Part shown: piece by piece, positions 1 to 11,760 of the stretch
Position numbering within the stretch: position 1 is the stretch's first letter
Layout: each line of letters begins with the position of its first letter
Origin: Brugia malayi
Lineage: Eukaryota > Nematoda > Chromadorea > Rhabditida > Onchocercidae
Direction: 5' to 3'
Assembly: GCF_000002995.4 (NCBI RefSeq)
Contig: NW_025062476.1
Span: 7,429,001 to 7,493,000, forward strand
Length of the DNA stretch: 64,000 bases
Position numbers and translations under genes: made by a program
The notes under the pieces: model-generated
Database searches by the model: none
The model's input: the letters and a program-made list of their open reading frames with translations, nothing else
Told to the model about the DNA's origin: nothing

Positions 1-107
1 AAGAATCTAATAATGCTAAGTAAGAATCTAATAATGCTACGTAAGAATCTAATAATGCTACGTAAGAATCTAATAATGCTACGTAAGAATTTAGTAATGC
101 CACGTAA
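1..107. repeat. 21-base tandem repeat
   Basis: About five head-to-tail copies of the unit aagaatctaataatgctacgt start at the window edge. The first four are nearly identical; the last (from about 85) carries substitutions and the array then fades out. It probably continues to the left of the window. It lies about 230 bases upstream of the exon at 337-588, so it may sit in that gene's preceding intron. No coding role is visible. Confidence 0.9.
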
Positions 108-336
108 GATATAACTCATTAACAAACATACTCCTCTTACATTGTCCATTAAAATTTCATTTATATCTTTTGCAAGCAGAGTTTACTTATTTGCGTTTGA
201 TTTTTTTCTTAGCTATCAATAGTCATCATTTACCTATACCACTGTCATAATTTACAACATTCTACACATAGATTTCTGTTTTGTTTAACTTTAATTGAAA
301 AATCAATATGTCATTATAAATGATTAATAACTGCAG

Positions 337-588
337 CACGGTGAATATAATGCATCGCAACTACCGACGTGTCCACCGGAACATGGCCGTCCTTTGCCTG
401 CACCACTGTCGCCGAGATATCGAATAAATCCGTTCCGTGGTTCACCACCTAATCGTATTTATGTTCCAGTTGATAGGCAATTACCACAGGATCGAAAATT
501 TGTATCTAAATTAGCAAAACGTCGTGGCGTTATCATTAATCCGTTAAGCGGTAAACTGACAATTGTCAAACGACGAACTCATTCATAA
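337..588 (+). CDS. Last exon of an unrecognised gene (5' part outside the window)
   Basis: An open frame runs from an acceptor-like ctgcag ending at 336 to a TAA at 586-588, encoding about 83 residues. It is clearly less AT-rich than its surroundings and reads like a real C-terminus. The first half is Pro-rich, with PPEHGRPLPAPLSPRYR; the second half is basic, ending in VKRRTHS. I recognise no domain, signal peptide or membrane segment. No other exon of this gene is visible in 1-336, so the remainder should lie to the left. Internal Met codons are absent and TTG at 394 is not a convincing start. An alternative is a small independent gene. Confidence 0.5.
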   Translation, partial: HGEYNASQLPTCPPEHGRPLPAPLSPRYRINPFRGSPPNRIYVPVDRQLPQDRKFVSKLAKRRGVIINPLSGKLTIVKRRTHS

Positions 589-3500
589 TAAAATTTGAAA
601 TGATTACATAGAAATTCTAAATGCAATTTTTTCTATTAATCAATAAAAATTGAACTAGTGAATAAATCTGATAAGATTGAATTTATCATTTTCATTTTTT
701 ATTCATTTATTTTTTGAATTTCTAATTTTAATAATTTCATTTGGCAAAAAAAAGAACGAATAAAAAAAGGGATTGAAATTATTATTTTTTCTCGCTTTTT
801 CATCCTTTCACTTTTGTTTCCTTATTGTTTTTTTTTTATTTGTTTTTTAGTTAAAAATTATTTCTTCATCAAATCAATAAAATCTTTAATATGTAAAATT
901 GTTGAATCTTATTTTTATCAATTTATTATCAGCAGTTTATAATTTACATGAAAGTATGAAAGAAAAAAATGCATTCTTTATAAGTTACATTAAATTATAT
1001 TTTATATTTAAATATTTTATCTACCATATGTTTCCTTTTCCTTCTCTCCATCTCTCCCTCTCTCTCCTTTGCTTTCTTTGTCAGCATTTCTTTTTATTTA
1101 CTTTTTTTATCACAATATCATCACCTTATCATTGCTGCAACAGTAATTGATCATATTTTCCCATCACATTGATTTAATATTCAAATGATTTTAATGTTAT
1201 TTTCAATTCTTTTTTCCTGAATATTCTGTCTATATTTTAAATTTAAAAAATTTAATAAACTTTAAAAATTAAAAAAAAAACGACTAAACTAAACTGATAA
1301 ATTCGGAAATTATTTCTAAAGTCTGTGAATTTTATTCTCAAAAATAGCTATTAAATTTCAAAATTTTGTAAATTTCAATAAATCGTTCATATTTTCAAAA
1401 GCTAATAAATTCAATAAAATGCTTAAATGATAATTAATTATGTAACATTAATTAATCCAAAATACGTGAAAATAAAAACTATTAACTGCTAAAAAATCAA
1501 AATAATGCATAATCAATAAAAAAAAGTACTTTTATGCAAATAAATGCAAAGTAATTTTAATAAAAAATTAGCATAAACTTTTGGAAATTCTTTACTTCTC
1601 TTACAAATTTTACGTAATCAACACACGTACTGTTGACGTATATTTGTCGCTCAATCAAAGGTATATAATTTTGAAAAAAATTTTTTGTTTAAAACAATTA
1701 ATTGAAAATTTAGAAGAAATACATATTATTAAATGATGTAAATGAATTTTTATTTCTACTATATTTTCAAATGCTTATATAAGTATATTTCTAATAATCA
1801 TATTAAAACAATAAAATTTATAGCTTTATTTACATTCAATTTTTTTCTTTTTTTCTGCAAATATCATTTGATTCAGAAAAAAAAATATAAAAATGATACA
1901 TTGTTTTTTTAATATGTCATTTTAATGTTTCTTTTTTTTTCGAGAAATGAACTGATAAATAACACAAAAAGTTTCTATGCAAAATAAAATAATAAATAAC
2001 AAAAACAGAAAAAAAATTTTTAATGAAAATTTTTTGTCGTTTGGTCTTTTTTTACAATTTTTCAATTTTTTTGTTTATGAAAAGAAAATTTTTCTTTAAA
2101 ATTATAAAAAATTGATTTTTCAATTAGAAATTGTAATATAGGAAATATTCAAAAAAACGTATTTTATTGTTGTAACATTTCTTTAAAAATATTAAAAAAA
2201 ATCGTGAATAAAAGGAGAAAAAGTTTTAAATCAAAAATCTTTGTTTAGCATTTAAAAATTTTTTAATTGTTTTGTGTTTATATGAAAACATTTCTTAAAT
2301 CGTTTTTTATTTTTCTTTTTGCTTTATGAAAGCTTTTAATGATAACTATCCAAATTTTAATTTTAAATTTTAAAATAATTTTTATTTCTCTCATCTTATT
2401 GAATACTTCGATTGTCATTTCTAATTATTTCTAATGAGAATAAACTGGATAACTAGAAATAGCAAACATTAATTCATTGCTTTTATCATTTCCAATAACG
2501 AAAAAGAAAAAAAAATTCTTTTTCGTTTTATTTTATTTAAAAAATTGAAAACTGAAAAGTTTATATTATCGTTATCTTTTTTTTTTTTTTGAAGTATTAA
2601 TTGTTTCAATCTCACTAAAGCAACAATATTGTTTTATAAGCTTAATACTGGTTTAATAATTTTTATAGATATTACTTATTGATTGTAAAAAACGTTTGTG
2701 ATTTATTTGCATATGCAAATAAATCAATACTCTTTCATATAAACAAAAAGTGAGAGGATAAAATCTTTCTAACAAATCATTAATATTGTCGTATTTTAGC
2801 AAAAATATTATATAAACACATAAGCTTTTCCACTTCTTATTAGGGCGAAATTTTTTTCATAATTTGAGAAGTTTAAAATTAAATAATTAAATTTAAAATT
2901 TTATGAAATAAACCAGTTCCAAATAAAAACGAAAATTTCTCTTTCCTTTTTTCCTCTTTATTTTTTTCTTTTTCTATTCTATACTTTCGAATTTCGATCA
3001 GCAGATGATAAGATCTCTTCCAAAATCATCGCAAGTAGTTTATTCTAAATCTCAACCGAAGCGCAATTTGCATATCGCTACTTGCTACCATGCATCTTTA
3101 TTAGAACAAATATTTGCTAAAGTTTTAGTGCGACATTTGCTCATATCTTGCATTTTGCATTAAATTAAATAGACCAAAGTATATATAAGAGATATCAGCA
3201 ATTATTTAAATTATTTTATATTCTTTGCAAAATAAAATTCCAATAAGCTATTGAAAAATGAAGGCTTTAAGACGATCGAAGCTATTATTAATGGTTTACT
3301 GAAATGGAACAGACTACTGAAAACAAAATTCTTTTTTCAATGAATAAATTATTTTAAATTAGTGCATTAGGTTTACTTATTACAGTTACTAAATTAAATT
3401 AGTTTTTTATTATTCATTTTAATTGTAACTAATTTTTACTCTCTAAATATTATTTAATTTAATGAATATAAATTTGAATTATTTAAATATAAAATTCTCA

Positions 3501-3969
3501 ATAGTTGACGTAGTAACTATCGTTTGTTATTCGAATAATTATTAATTCCTGTTCATTTATTTTGCAATAAATTGAATATTTATCTTATTGGAGTTTTTTT
3601 CTTTTTTTTTTTTTTAAATGAATTCTTGTTTTAATTTATATCAAATGATTGCAACACATTTGAAATTAATATTTGCAAAAGACTTAAGATATAAAAACAA
3701 AAATTGATTATTAACTGAACACTTTAAATGTTATTATTTATGAAATTTATTCATTTGAAAGTAAAAATTTTCAAATGTATAGTTATACAAATAATTTTAT
3801 TTATTAGAGAAAGATTAATATGTTTAACCAATATCATTAACAATTGACATGTTATCTTTCAATTAAATTCATTTTCATTTGCACAAATTTTTGTCCCGAT
3901 TACTTGCATTGGTGTATTTGAGTAATTAAGCTAATTGCAATTAGTTTCATCAACTTTTTTTTAAATTTA
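589..3969. other. AT-rich intergenic DNA
   Basis: Nothing convincing is coded here on either strand. The stretch is dominated by A/T homopolymer runs. The short frames, for example the Phe/Leu-rich one at 899-1150, are AT-composition noise. One slightly GC-richer open stretch, 3004-3162 (+), is treated as a finding. No promoter motif can be called with confidence. Confidence 0.6.
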
Positions 3970-4960
3970 TTTGTGATACCCCGTGATAGTTATCATCATA
4001 AAGCACGAGATCTTAAGGAGGTGAAAATAATCCATCTTGAAAACTTTACCTGCCTAACTTAACTTTATCTTAAGCATCATAACCTCTATTGCTGATCCTT
4101 ATCTGCTCGAAGGCAGTAATATCGATCACGTGATCAGTAAGCTGAAATAGCTCTGATGAAACCGTTTAAGGAGCTGCAGGTGACGACGGTAGATTGTCTA
4201 AGACCCGTGCGCCAGAGTAGACGTAGTGGTCAAGTGCGGTTTTCTTCAGATGCTTGTTGTTCCATACTTTTTTAAAGAGCTTCTGGAATGTTCTGGTATA
4301 CCTTTTCTAACGTTGTCAATCCCTTAGCATCCAAGGACGTTTGTAAAAGTCATTGATTGTCTGAATAGAATCCGAGAGTGAATTGACGTACCTGAGAGTA
4401 ATTTATAGAGACACCCTAATGTTGCCAGGTTTGCCACAAACCGTTTTGCTGAGGTGACTGATGCTTTGGTGAGATTAACAAATGTCACATAGAATTCTTT
4501 GACTGTTCCGTTTACTACACTTGTGGTTGTCTGAGAACAAAAATCAAAATACCGCAAGAGCGGTTCGAAAAGCCCATCGCAAAAACTTTATCAACTGCAA
4601 GGTACAAAGTGACACCTCGATGACTGTGCTTCCTTGTGCAAGGCGGTGATGACCGCATCTAGGAGGTCGGTAGCTTTGTTTCAGCACTTCACAATAAGCG
4701 CCTGGAATTAGCATGGAGTGCTAGACCTTCCAGATCCAGGATGGAATTCCATCAATCCCACATGTTCAGATACCAAATTTCAATTGCTGTGCGGTTCTGA
4801 GCGACTCCTCTAGGCTATCAGTGATAAGGGAGCGCTGTGGACATAATATACTGCTTTCAGAGTCACCCGGAGTCATCTGCGGTTGCCGGTATCTGCGAAT
4901 GATTGCATCTTTTATGGTAGATCGGTCCATCTGTTTTCCCTCTTTAATTTTGTATCAAAA
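3970..4960. other. GC-richer island, possible decayed coding or mobile DNA
   Basis: About 1 kb stands out from its flanks by balanced base composition and the absence of long A/T runs. It has no long open frame. Short coding-like pieces occur on the minus strand, such as ATDLLDAVITALHKEAQSS around 4600-4675 and the 77-residue frame 4324-4557. Stops and frame changes separate them. This is what an old, decayed protein-coding insertion (retroelement or pseudogene) would look like, but I cannot name the family. Confidence 0.4.
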
Positions 4961-6784
4961 TGATTGTGTCATATTTGAAACCTACATTTGCGGTTCAGAA
5001 CTTAAAATAAGCTTTTATTAATTCAATTACATAACATTATTATCATTGTCAATTTTTACTCATTAAGCATTTGAAATTAACAGATGAAAAGTTGGTATTC
5101 ATAAGTTTCATTAACTATAGAACTATAAATTTTGAAAAAAAAAATTTGCGGTCCTATAAACTATTTGTTTGTTAAGACTAAATGTTATATGCTTAATGAT
5201 CAATAGAAATATTATGAGTTTAGTAATTTGCACAATTCAAGAATCGTTCCAATTAATCATTAAATATTTCTTATCATATTGTTAATTGTTTGCATAATCA
5301 TTTACTGAGGCAATAAACAAATAAGAAATGCTTACATCAACAATAATAATGGTACTAGCATTTGTGATAATTATTAAGTAAAAACAGCGCTAGCAATTAT
5401 TTATCCAAAGAATATGCAAAATTTACACTTTCTTTCACAAATAATGTTAACTTAAGCTGATAAACTTGTGAGATATCACCCTTATTGGACTGTTATTTAG
5501 TTCTCATTAAAATTATTCCAATGTTTGCATATATTTAGAATGAAATACATAAGTGTTTAATTAGTAATTAAACACCTTCAAAGTTACACCTTATATCTTC
5601 AAAGTCACAATGTAAACTATGTTACGAAAGGTGGTTAAATTTTGATTTAAATGAATGAAAAATGAAAAAATTGAGTGCTTAAATTTGTGCATGCATAAAT
5701 AGCACAAATACTATTTTTATTGATAATAAAAATAATTTAAGTGGAATAATTTGGTAAAACTTAATGTGTTCTTTAATCTAAATGCTTTTTATAATTTTAA
5801 AAAAAATTAAAAACCTTGCATTAGCTTTCATTACCACACTAATATTGTTTATATTTAACAAAAAGATGGGATGTTTTTAAAAAAAAGAAATAAAAATAAA
5901 TGATCTAAAGAATTTGATGATATTCAAATGAATTATTTAAGTGAAGAATTCATTGAGCGATGAAATTAATTATTGTTATTTCATAAAGCTTTGCTTTAAA
6001 TTATTGCATAGGTATATGAAAAGAATATTAGGAATCAAAATTACATTCAAATATTATTGACAAATAATTTACTATGGAATATTTAAATATATTATTTATT
6101 TATTAGAGCAAAAAATTATTTGATAATCTATTTGATTAATTTAATTTAAGCTTCATTACACTAGCACATTGCCCTTGTCTATTAAGGTTTAAAAAAAAAA
6201 AGTATATTAGCATAATGATATGATATATTTGTCCAAATGAAATGCTAAAAATTTAAAATTAGCTTAGCTTAAGATTGAAACAGTTATTGATTTTATTATT
6301 ACGATAGAAGTGTAATAATTCCTATTAATTTATAATATTAAAAAATTTATAAAAATTTAATGAAATTTATAATTATAATAAAATTGAAATTATCAAATTC
6401 AAATATCAAATGATTTATTACGTTATACCTTCATGATATTGTTGTCGATAAGGATAAAATATTTTATGTAAATTATTTTATTAATTTAACGTCTTCTTTG
6501 TACAACTGTTAAATCAATAAAATTGTATAAATGAAATGGAAATATTAGATCAGCCATAGACTAATGACAATAATTACTTTACAAAAAAAAAAAAAAAAAA
6601 AACGAATAAATTTCAATTATTAGTTATTTCATGCATGCCAAATGTTTAGTTTTTTATAAATTATTCAATATTTTAAAATATTTTGCTCTTTTATTTTCTT
6701 AATTTCTTTCAAAATAATTTTTGTATTTTTTTAAAAGTATTTTGTAAATTCCTATTAGATCTTTACATACTTATCACCTTGATT

Positions 6785-6831
<47 letters not shown>

Positions 6832-7023
6832 TAATTATATACTATTTTATTCAACAAAAAGTACCATTCATAATTTGTCCTAATTACTATTAATTACATT
6901 TCACTGTTAAAATTAATTATAAAATGCTTGAAGAATTATTAGATTATTGTCTAACAGTGTTTTCCTTTCCTTTTCTTTTTATTTTCATTTGAGTTAATTT
7001 TCAATAATTAATTAGCATTTTAG
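4961..7023. other. AT-rich intergenic DNA with microsatellite
   Basis: No gene seen. It contains a poly-A run near 6583-6602 and a perfect (AT)n microsatellite at about 6788-6827. It ends at the fucosyltransferase start and presumably includes that gene's upstream region. Confidence 0.6.
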
Positions 7024-10000
7024 ATGAGTAAAACAATATATGAAAGCATTGTCAGATGCCTTAAACGGTTATTATATCGTTTCCGGTATTTTCTTATTAT
7101 TATTGCTATTACTTATGGCTTTATTATGCTATCATATAATTTAAGGAATTATAAATTACAAAGAAAGGTAAATGCATTCATAGTTAATTGTATATTATTT
7201 AATTGATTGTTTGCTATTATGAATTGTTGGGTATTCTATCTCTTTTTTTGCATTTTTCATTAGCTTAATTAATTAATTGATGGAATAGATAAAATCATAA
7301 CGTCAACTTTAATTAAATAAAAATTACGAATGACTTTATCAAAAATTAATTTACATTTGAAATGAAATGAATTAAATTAAGGAAATTAGTGATGAGGATG
7401 ATAGTGTGTTAGAAAAACAAATAATTAATAATCAACGATTGAATTATGCCAAAATGTATGAACAAGAATCGAATATACATAATATTATGAATGGTATTCC
7501 TTTTTTAAATCAATTTTTTAAGTTCTAAATTTGATTTCTTTTTATTCTAAACATAAACGTATTTGTTTGGAAAAAAGCATATGCACTGACCCAGTCATCT
7601 ATTAGTCAAATTACATTTGCTTCTGATAATTTTAATTACAATTACAAATTGTAAATATTTAAAGACAATTTGAAAATTTTTGTTAAACATGATCAATCTG
7701 ACATTTTAACTTTTACTGTTTTAAATGTAAATATTTAAGTAAACAACATTTATACAATTTTGTGTATTATTATCTCATAAATATACATTTCATTACTATT
7801 TCATTTATTCGCCAATTCAATTAAAATATATTTTTTGAATATTTCAAAATTGATTTGCTTCCATATTATTATGAAATTTATTATCAGTGCATGAAAATGT
7901 ATGATAAACTAAACCAAACAAAGACAATAAAAAGAACAAAATTATTTTGTAATATTTTTAAATTTAAGTTTCTAACCCAAAATTAAGTTTTTAGTTTCAT
8001 TTATCATTCATACGAAATTTTTTTAAGATTATTTTTGTCAAATAAGTTCATATGAAATTTTCTCAAATTATTTTAAAAAAGACATAATGGAAGTAAATAT
8101 TTGCAGCTATTCCATTAAATTCATCACAACATGGCGTAATTATGATTGAAAATATTGTTGGCGAAGATTCGAATGTGACACGTCAACGATTTATACCACC
8201 GGAAAATATTGGTTAATTTGAAAAAAATTCGCTTTTTTGAAATTATTTGCACTTTCACCGTCCAAACTTTGCAAAACTTTTGTGCCATGCGAAACTATTT
8301 AATTTGCATCATTAAAAAATATCGATTAATAAAAAAAGCTATCAATTTAAAAATTTTTTTCCATATATTCAAAAAATGTTACCATTTAAAATTAGTTTAA
8401 ATTCTATGAAAAATTAAATTAAACAAATTGCATCTTCTTTTTTGAGAATCAAATTTGCCAGACAAACTATTAATTAATTTCGCCTCCTTTCTTGCAACGA
8501 TAATTTTTAGGAGAAAGTGTGAAAATAATTGAACTAAGTAATGAAATTACTCAAATATCGAATATTAATATGGGTGGTTGTAAAGAATGGAAATGTATCA
8601 TTCATTCTCGAAAATCTGATATGATTATGCCAATAGCTGAAGCTATTTTGATGAGTTCGCCGAAAGAAAGTTATCAGCGATACCCCAATCAATATTATGT
8701 CCTTTTCACTCAGGTAATGATAAATTACACCTTTCATTCAGATGATAATGAGAGGCAACATTTAATACATGAATTGATTTGATCAAAGTTTATTTTATTC
8801 GAATTAGAAAATAAATTATTTTTATCAAAAAATTTAATTGTATTGTAAAAATAAATTAATTATAATCAAATATTATGGTATTGTTTGCACATAATGGAAT
8901 AAATGAATTTATTTAAATCAAATATTAAAGCATTGTTTTGGAAATTGGCAGATAATTAAATCGGTAATGAATTTATTATAGACAAACCTTACGATATTAC
9001 TTCAGGAATTAGCAGATACAATGACATTGCATCAGGAAACAGCACGGATAATTAGATAATTGTAAACGTCATTGCGACCGGAAATGACAGCACTATTTCA
9101 ATATCATTTCAGGAGTGTACAGATAATTATATGATTAAATTATTACGGTATTACTTTAGGAATCACCAGCTAACTATCCGGTTATTGATTTATCCTTTAA
9201 TTTATCACTGAATTTTATTCGTAACAGTCCAATTTCATCACCATACGGTTATACGGTTAAATTAGCAAAAGCTTCAAAGCCAATAGGCTCAATAATTCAT
9301 GGTGATATTATACAAAATAAAACAATACCGATTGCGTGGTTTGTAAGTAATTGTAGGACAGCAAGTCAACGTGAACGTTACGTCAAACATTTAAAGGTTC
9401 TCTTCTTTTTTTTTCCTCTTTCTTTTATATACATACATTATTATTACTAATAATTATAGTTATTATTATCAAATACTATTGTTGCAACAGTTATTATTGA
9501 ACAATAACTGAAAAAAAAAGCCAATAAGAGAATTTAAATTAAACAATAAGGGAAAAAATACGAGAAAAACAGAACAATAAGAGGATATAAATTAATTTAT
9601 AATATGCAAAAAAAGTAGAATATAAATTAAGCAACACGAGAAGAAAAATATGAGAAATTCTAAACAATAAAAGAATTTATTTCATAATATATCAAAAAGC
9701 AGAAAGAATTTTAAATCACATTAAGAATTTACAGAATTTTAAATTCTTTCTCATGTTCATTATTTACAAATATTTTAATTATGAGTGATTAATTGAAAAA
9801 TTACCCTACAGCAATTCCACCAATTGTTTATTTGCTAATAAAAAGAGATTAAATACAAAATATAAATATGCGTATATATCGATATTAATGTAAATTAATA
9901 TCTTTCAGAAATATTTAACGGTGGATATATTTGGCTCATGCGGTAATATGCGCTGCAAACAAAACGATGCATCATGCGAAAGTCAACTCGATAATGTGTA

Positions 10001-11760
10001 TGCATTCTTGCTAAATTACATTCATTAACATCGCAAATTTACATTTTTTACAGAATTTTGCAACTATCATTTAGCATTACAAATTTTATTCCCTTATTTA
10101 GCATTATAAATTAGTAATTGTTTATGTTAGCCACGTAAATGCACATTTCATAGCATCAGGAATTCATATTTTTTCATAGCAATTACGAATTCGCATCTAT
10201 ATAGTATCATAAATTCGCATTTGCATAGCATTATGAATTCGCAAACTTTCGCATTCTTCATAAGTGTTAATAATTCATAATCATTTGTGTGACACCATAA
10301 ATTCGCAAGAATTCTCATTCTTTATAAGAATTCGCAATCTTACATCTGAAATTCGTGAATTACAATTCTTTATCACATATAAACACTGAATTAACATACA
10401 GTAAACAGTAATATTTATTGCTTTATTTTTGATCAAATTTATTGTAAGTATGAAAACTTAAACAATATCATCATTTAAATCAAAGAAGTAAATTAAATTT
10501 CAAAAAAAAATAAAAGAAAAAAAAACCTTTTAATTTTATACAACAATTATTTAATATGTCAGCACAGCAATAATTGATAAGAAAGAAAAATAAAGATTAA
10601 GAAAAGTTAAATTATTGATATAATAACCGAATCTGTTAATATTTTTGAATATTAAAAAAAAATAAAGCTAATTATTAATTTTCAGCTATTATTTTTATTT
10701 ATCATTTGAAAATTCAATATGTGAAAATTATATAACAGAAAAATTATGGAAGCATGGATACGGTCACGACATTATACCAATTGTATTAAAACGATCGATC
10801 GTTGAACGATATGTACCACCGCACTCATTCATTGCTGTCGATGACTTTACAACAATTCTTGATCTTGCTAATTATTTAAAATATTTAATGCATAATCTAT
10901 CAGCATACAAGTAATTAATATCGAAATTAACATTTAATTGTATTTGAAATATTTATTTTATAGTAAATTCGCATACAGATTTAATTTTTAATTGGAATTA
11001 ATTTAATTGCCTCATTTTTTATTTTAATTAATTATTAATATTTTTATATTGTATTATCGATTAATATTTTTCCAAAAAATAGCTTCTTAATTTTTTTTAC
11101 TTATCTTCATTTATTTATTTAATTTCCAAATATTTAATAGAAAAAAAGAAGAATGAAAAATGTTCGAATTTAAATATAAGAATTTAATTGTTTTTCTTAA
11201 TATAATTTTTTTTTTTTATTTCATTATTAGCAACTTAAAAAATTTGTTTTTGTTTGTTTTTTTGAGAAATTATTTCTTAATAATTAATAATAAAATAAAT
11301 ATAAGGGAGTATTTTGAATGGAGACGAGATTATAAGGTGTTATTTTTGGATGGAAATATTCATGATCAGTTGGAACGACCGTGGGGATTTTGTCAACTTT
11401 GCAGGTCATTCATTTACTTGCGTTAATTGAAATAATTAATTAGGATGATTAATTTCAGATTAAAATTTTAGATTCAGTTAGAATAAATAATGAAAAAAAT
11501 TTCTAACATTTTAAACACATATTTGTTTTTTTTTTTTAAATTTTCTATATCTTTCCATTCCACTATTGATTACTAATTGATTTACGATATATATATATAT
11601 ATATAAACATATTTGTATAATTTAAAGATTATTATGGATGAAACCGCGCCCAAAATATGTTATTGAAAATTTCACCGTTTTCTGGGATAATAAATGTGAA
11701 TCATCTGGCACATTAGTGAACAGAATTTTACAAGAAGAAAAATTAACAAAAAAAAATTAA
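7024..11760 (+). CDS. Alpha-1,3-fucosyltransferase (GT10 family), type II Golgi membrane protein
   Basis: Predicted to transfer fucose from GDP-fucose onto N-acetylglucosamine or core glycans in the Golgi. Exons: 7024-7167, 7382-7493, 8107-8211, 8511-8713, 9160-9396, 9909-9997, 10686-10910, 11306-11404, 11628-11760. All phases join, giving 448 residues. A short cytoplasmic tail is followed by one hydrophobic segment (about 21-38, YFLIIIAITYGFIMLSY) and a stem, the type II layout. The signature is in exon 7: FYLSFENS (300-307), then CENYITEKLW, SFIAVDDF, and EYFEW across exons 7-8. Exon 5 has the upstream motif AWFVSNC...R.RYVKHL. The start is the first ATG before the membrane anchor. A poly-A signal AATAAA lies at 11847-11852. 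Family assignment is firm; acceptor linkage (core or antenna) is not determinable here. Confidence 0.93.
8935..9175. repeat. Diverged minisatellite in fucosyltransferase intron 4
   Basis: Roughly five decayed copies of a unit like 'tattacttcaggaattagcagata' occur before exon 5 (copies near 8995, 9027, 9070, 9105, 9150). The last copy overlaps the acceptor 'ctttag' and the first codons of exon 5 at 9160. Copies are too diverged for an exact period. Confidence 0.5.
10140..10345. repeat. Degenerate aattcgca repeats in fucosyltransferase intron 6
   Basis: The octamer aattcgca or close variants recur about seven times, separated by 20-50 bases with words such as 'catagcatta' and 'cattcttcataag'. 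It looks like an old, decayed tandem array inside an intron. Confidence 0.5.

Noticed and set aside
899..1150. 83-residue Phe/Leu-rich frame
   Set aside because: Composition noise from T-rich DNA; no domain and no matching exon neighbours.
3970..4960. Transfer from a Wolbachia-type symbiont
   Set aside because: Considered because filarial genomes carry such insertions, but no bacterial protein was recognised and the base balance does not point to an AT-rich donor.
6683..6883. Frame with repeated Ile-Tyr
   Set aside because: Produced by the (AT)n microsatellite; no splice or domain evidence.
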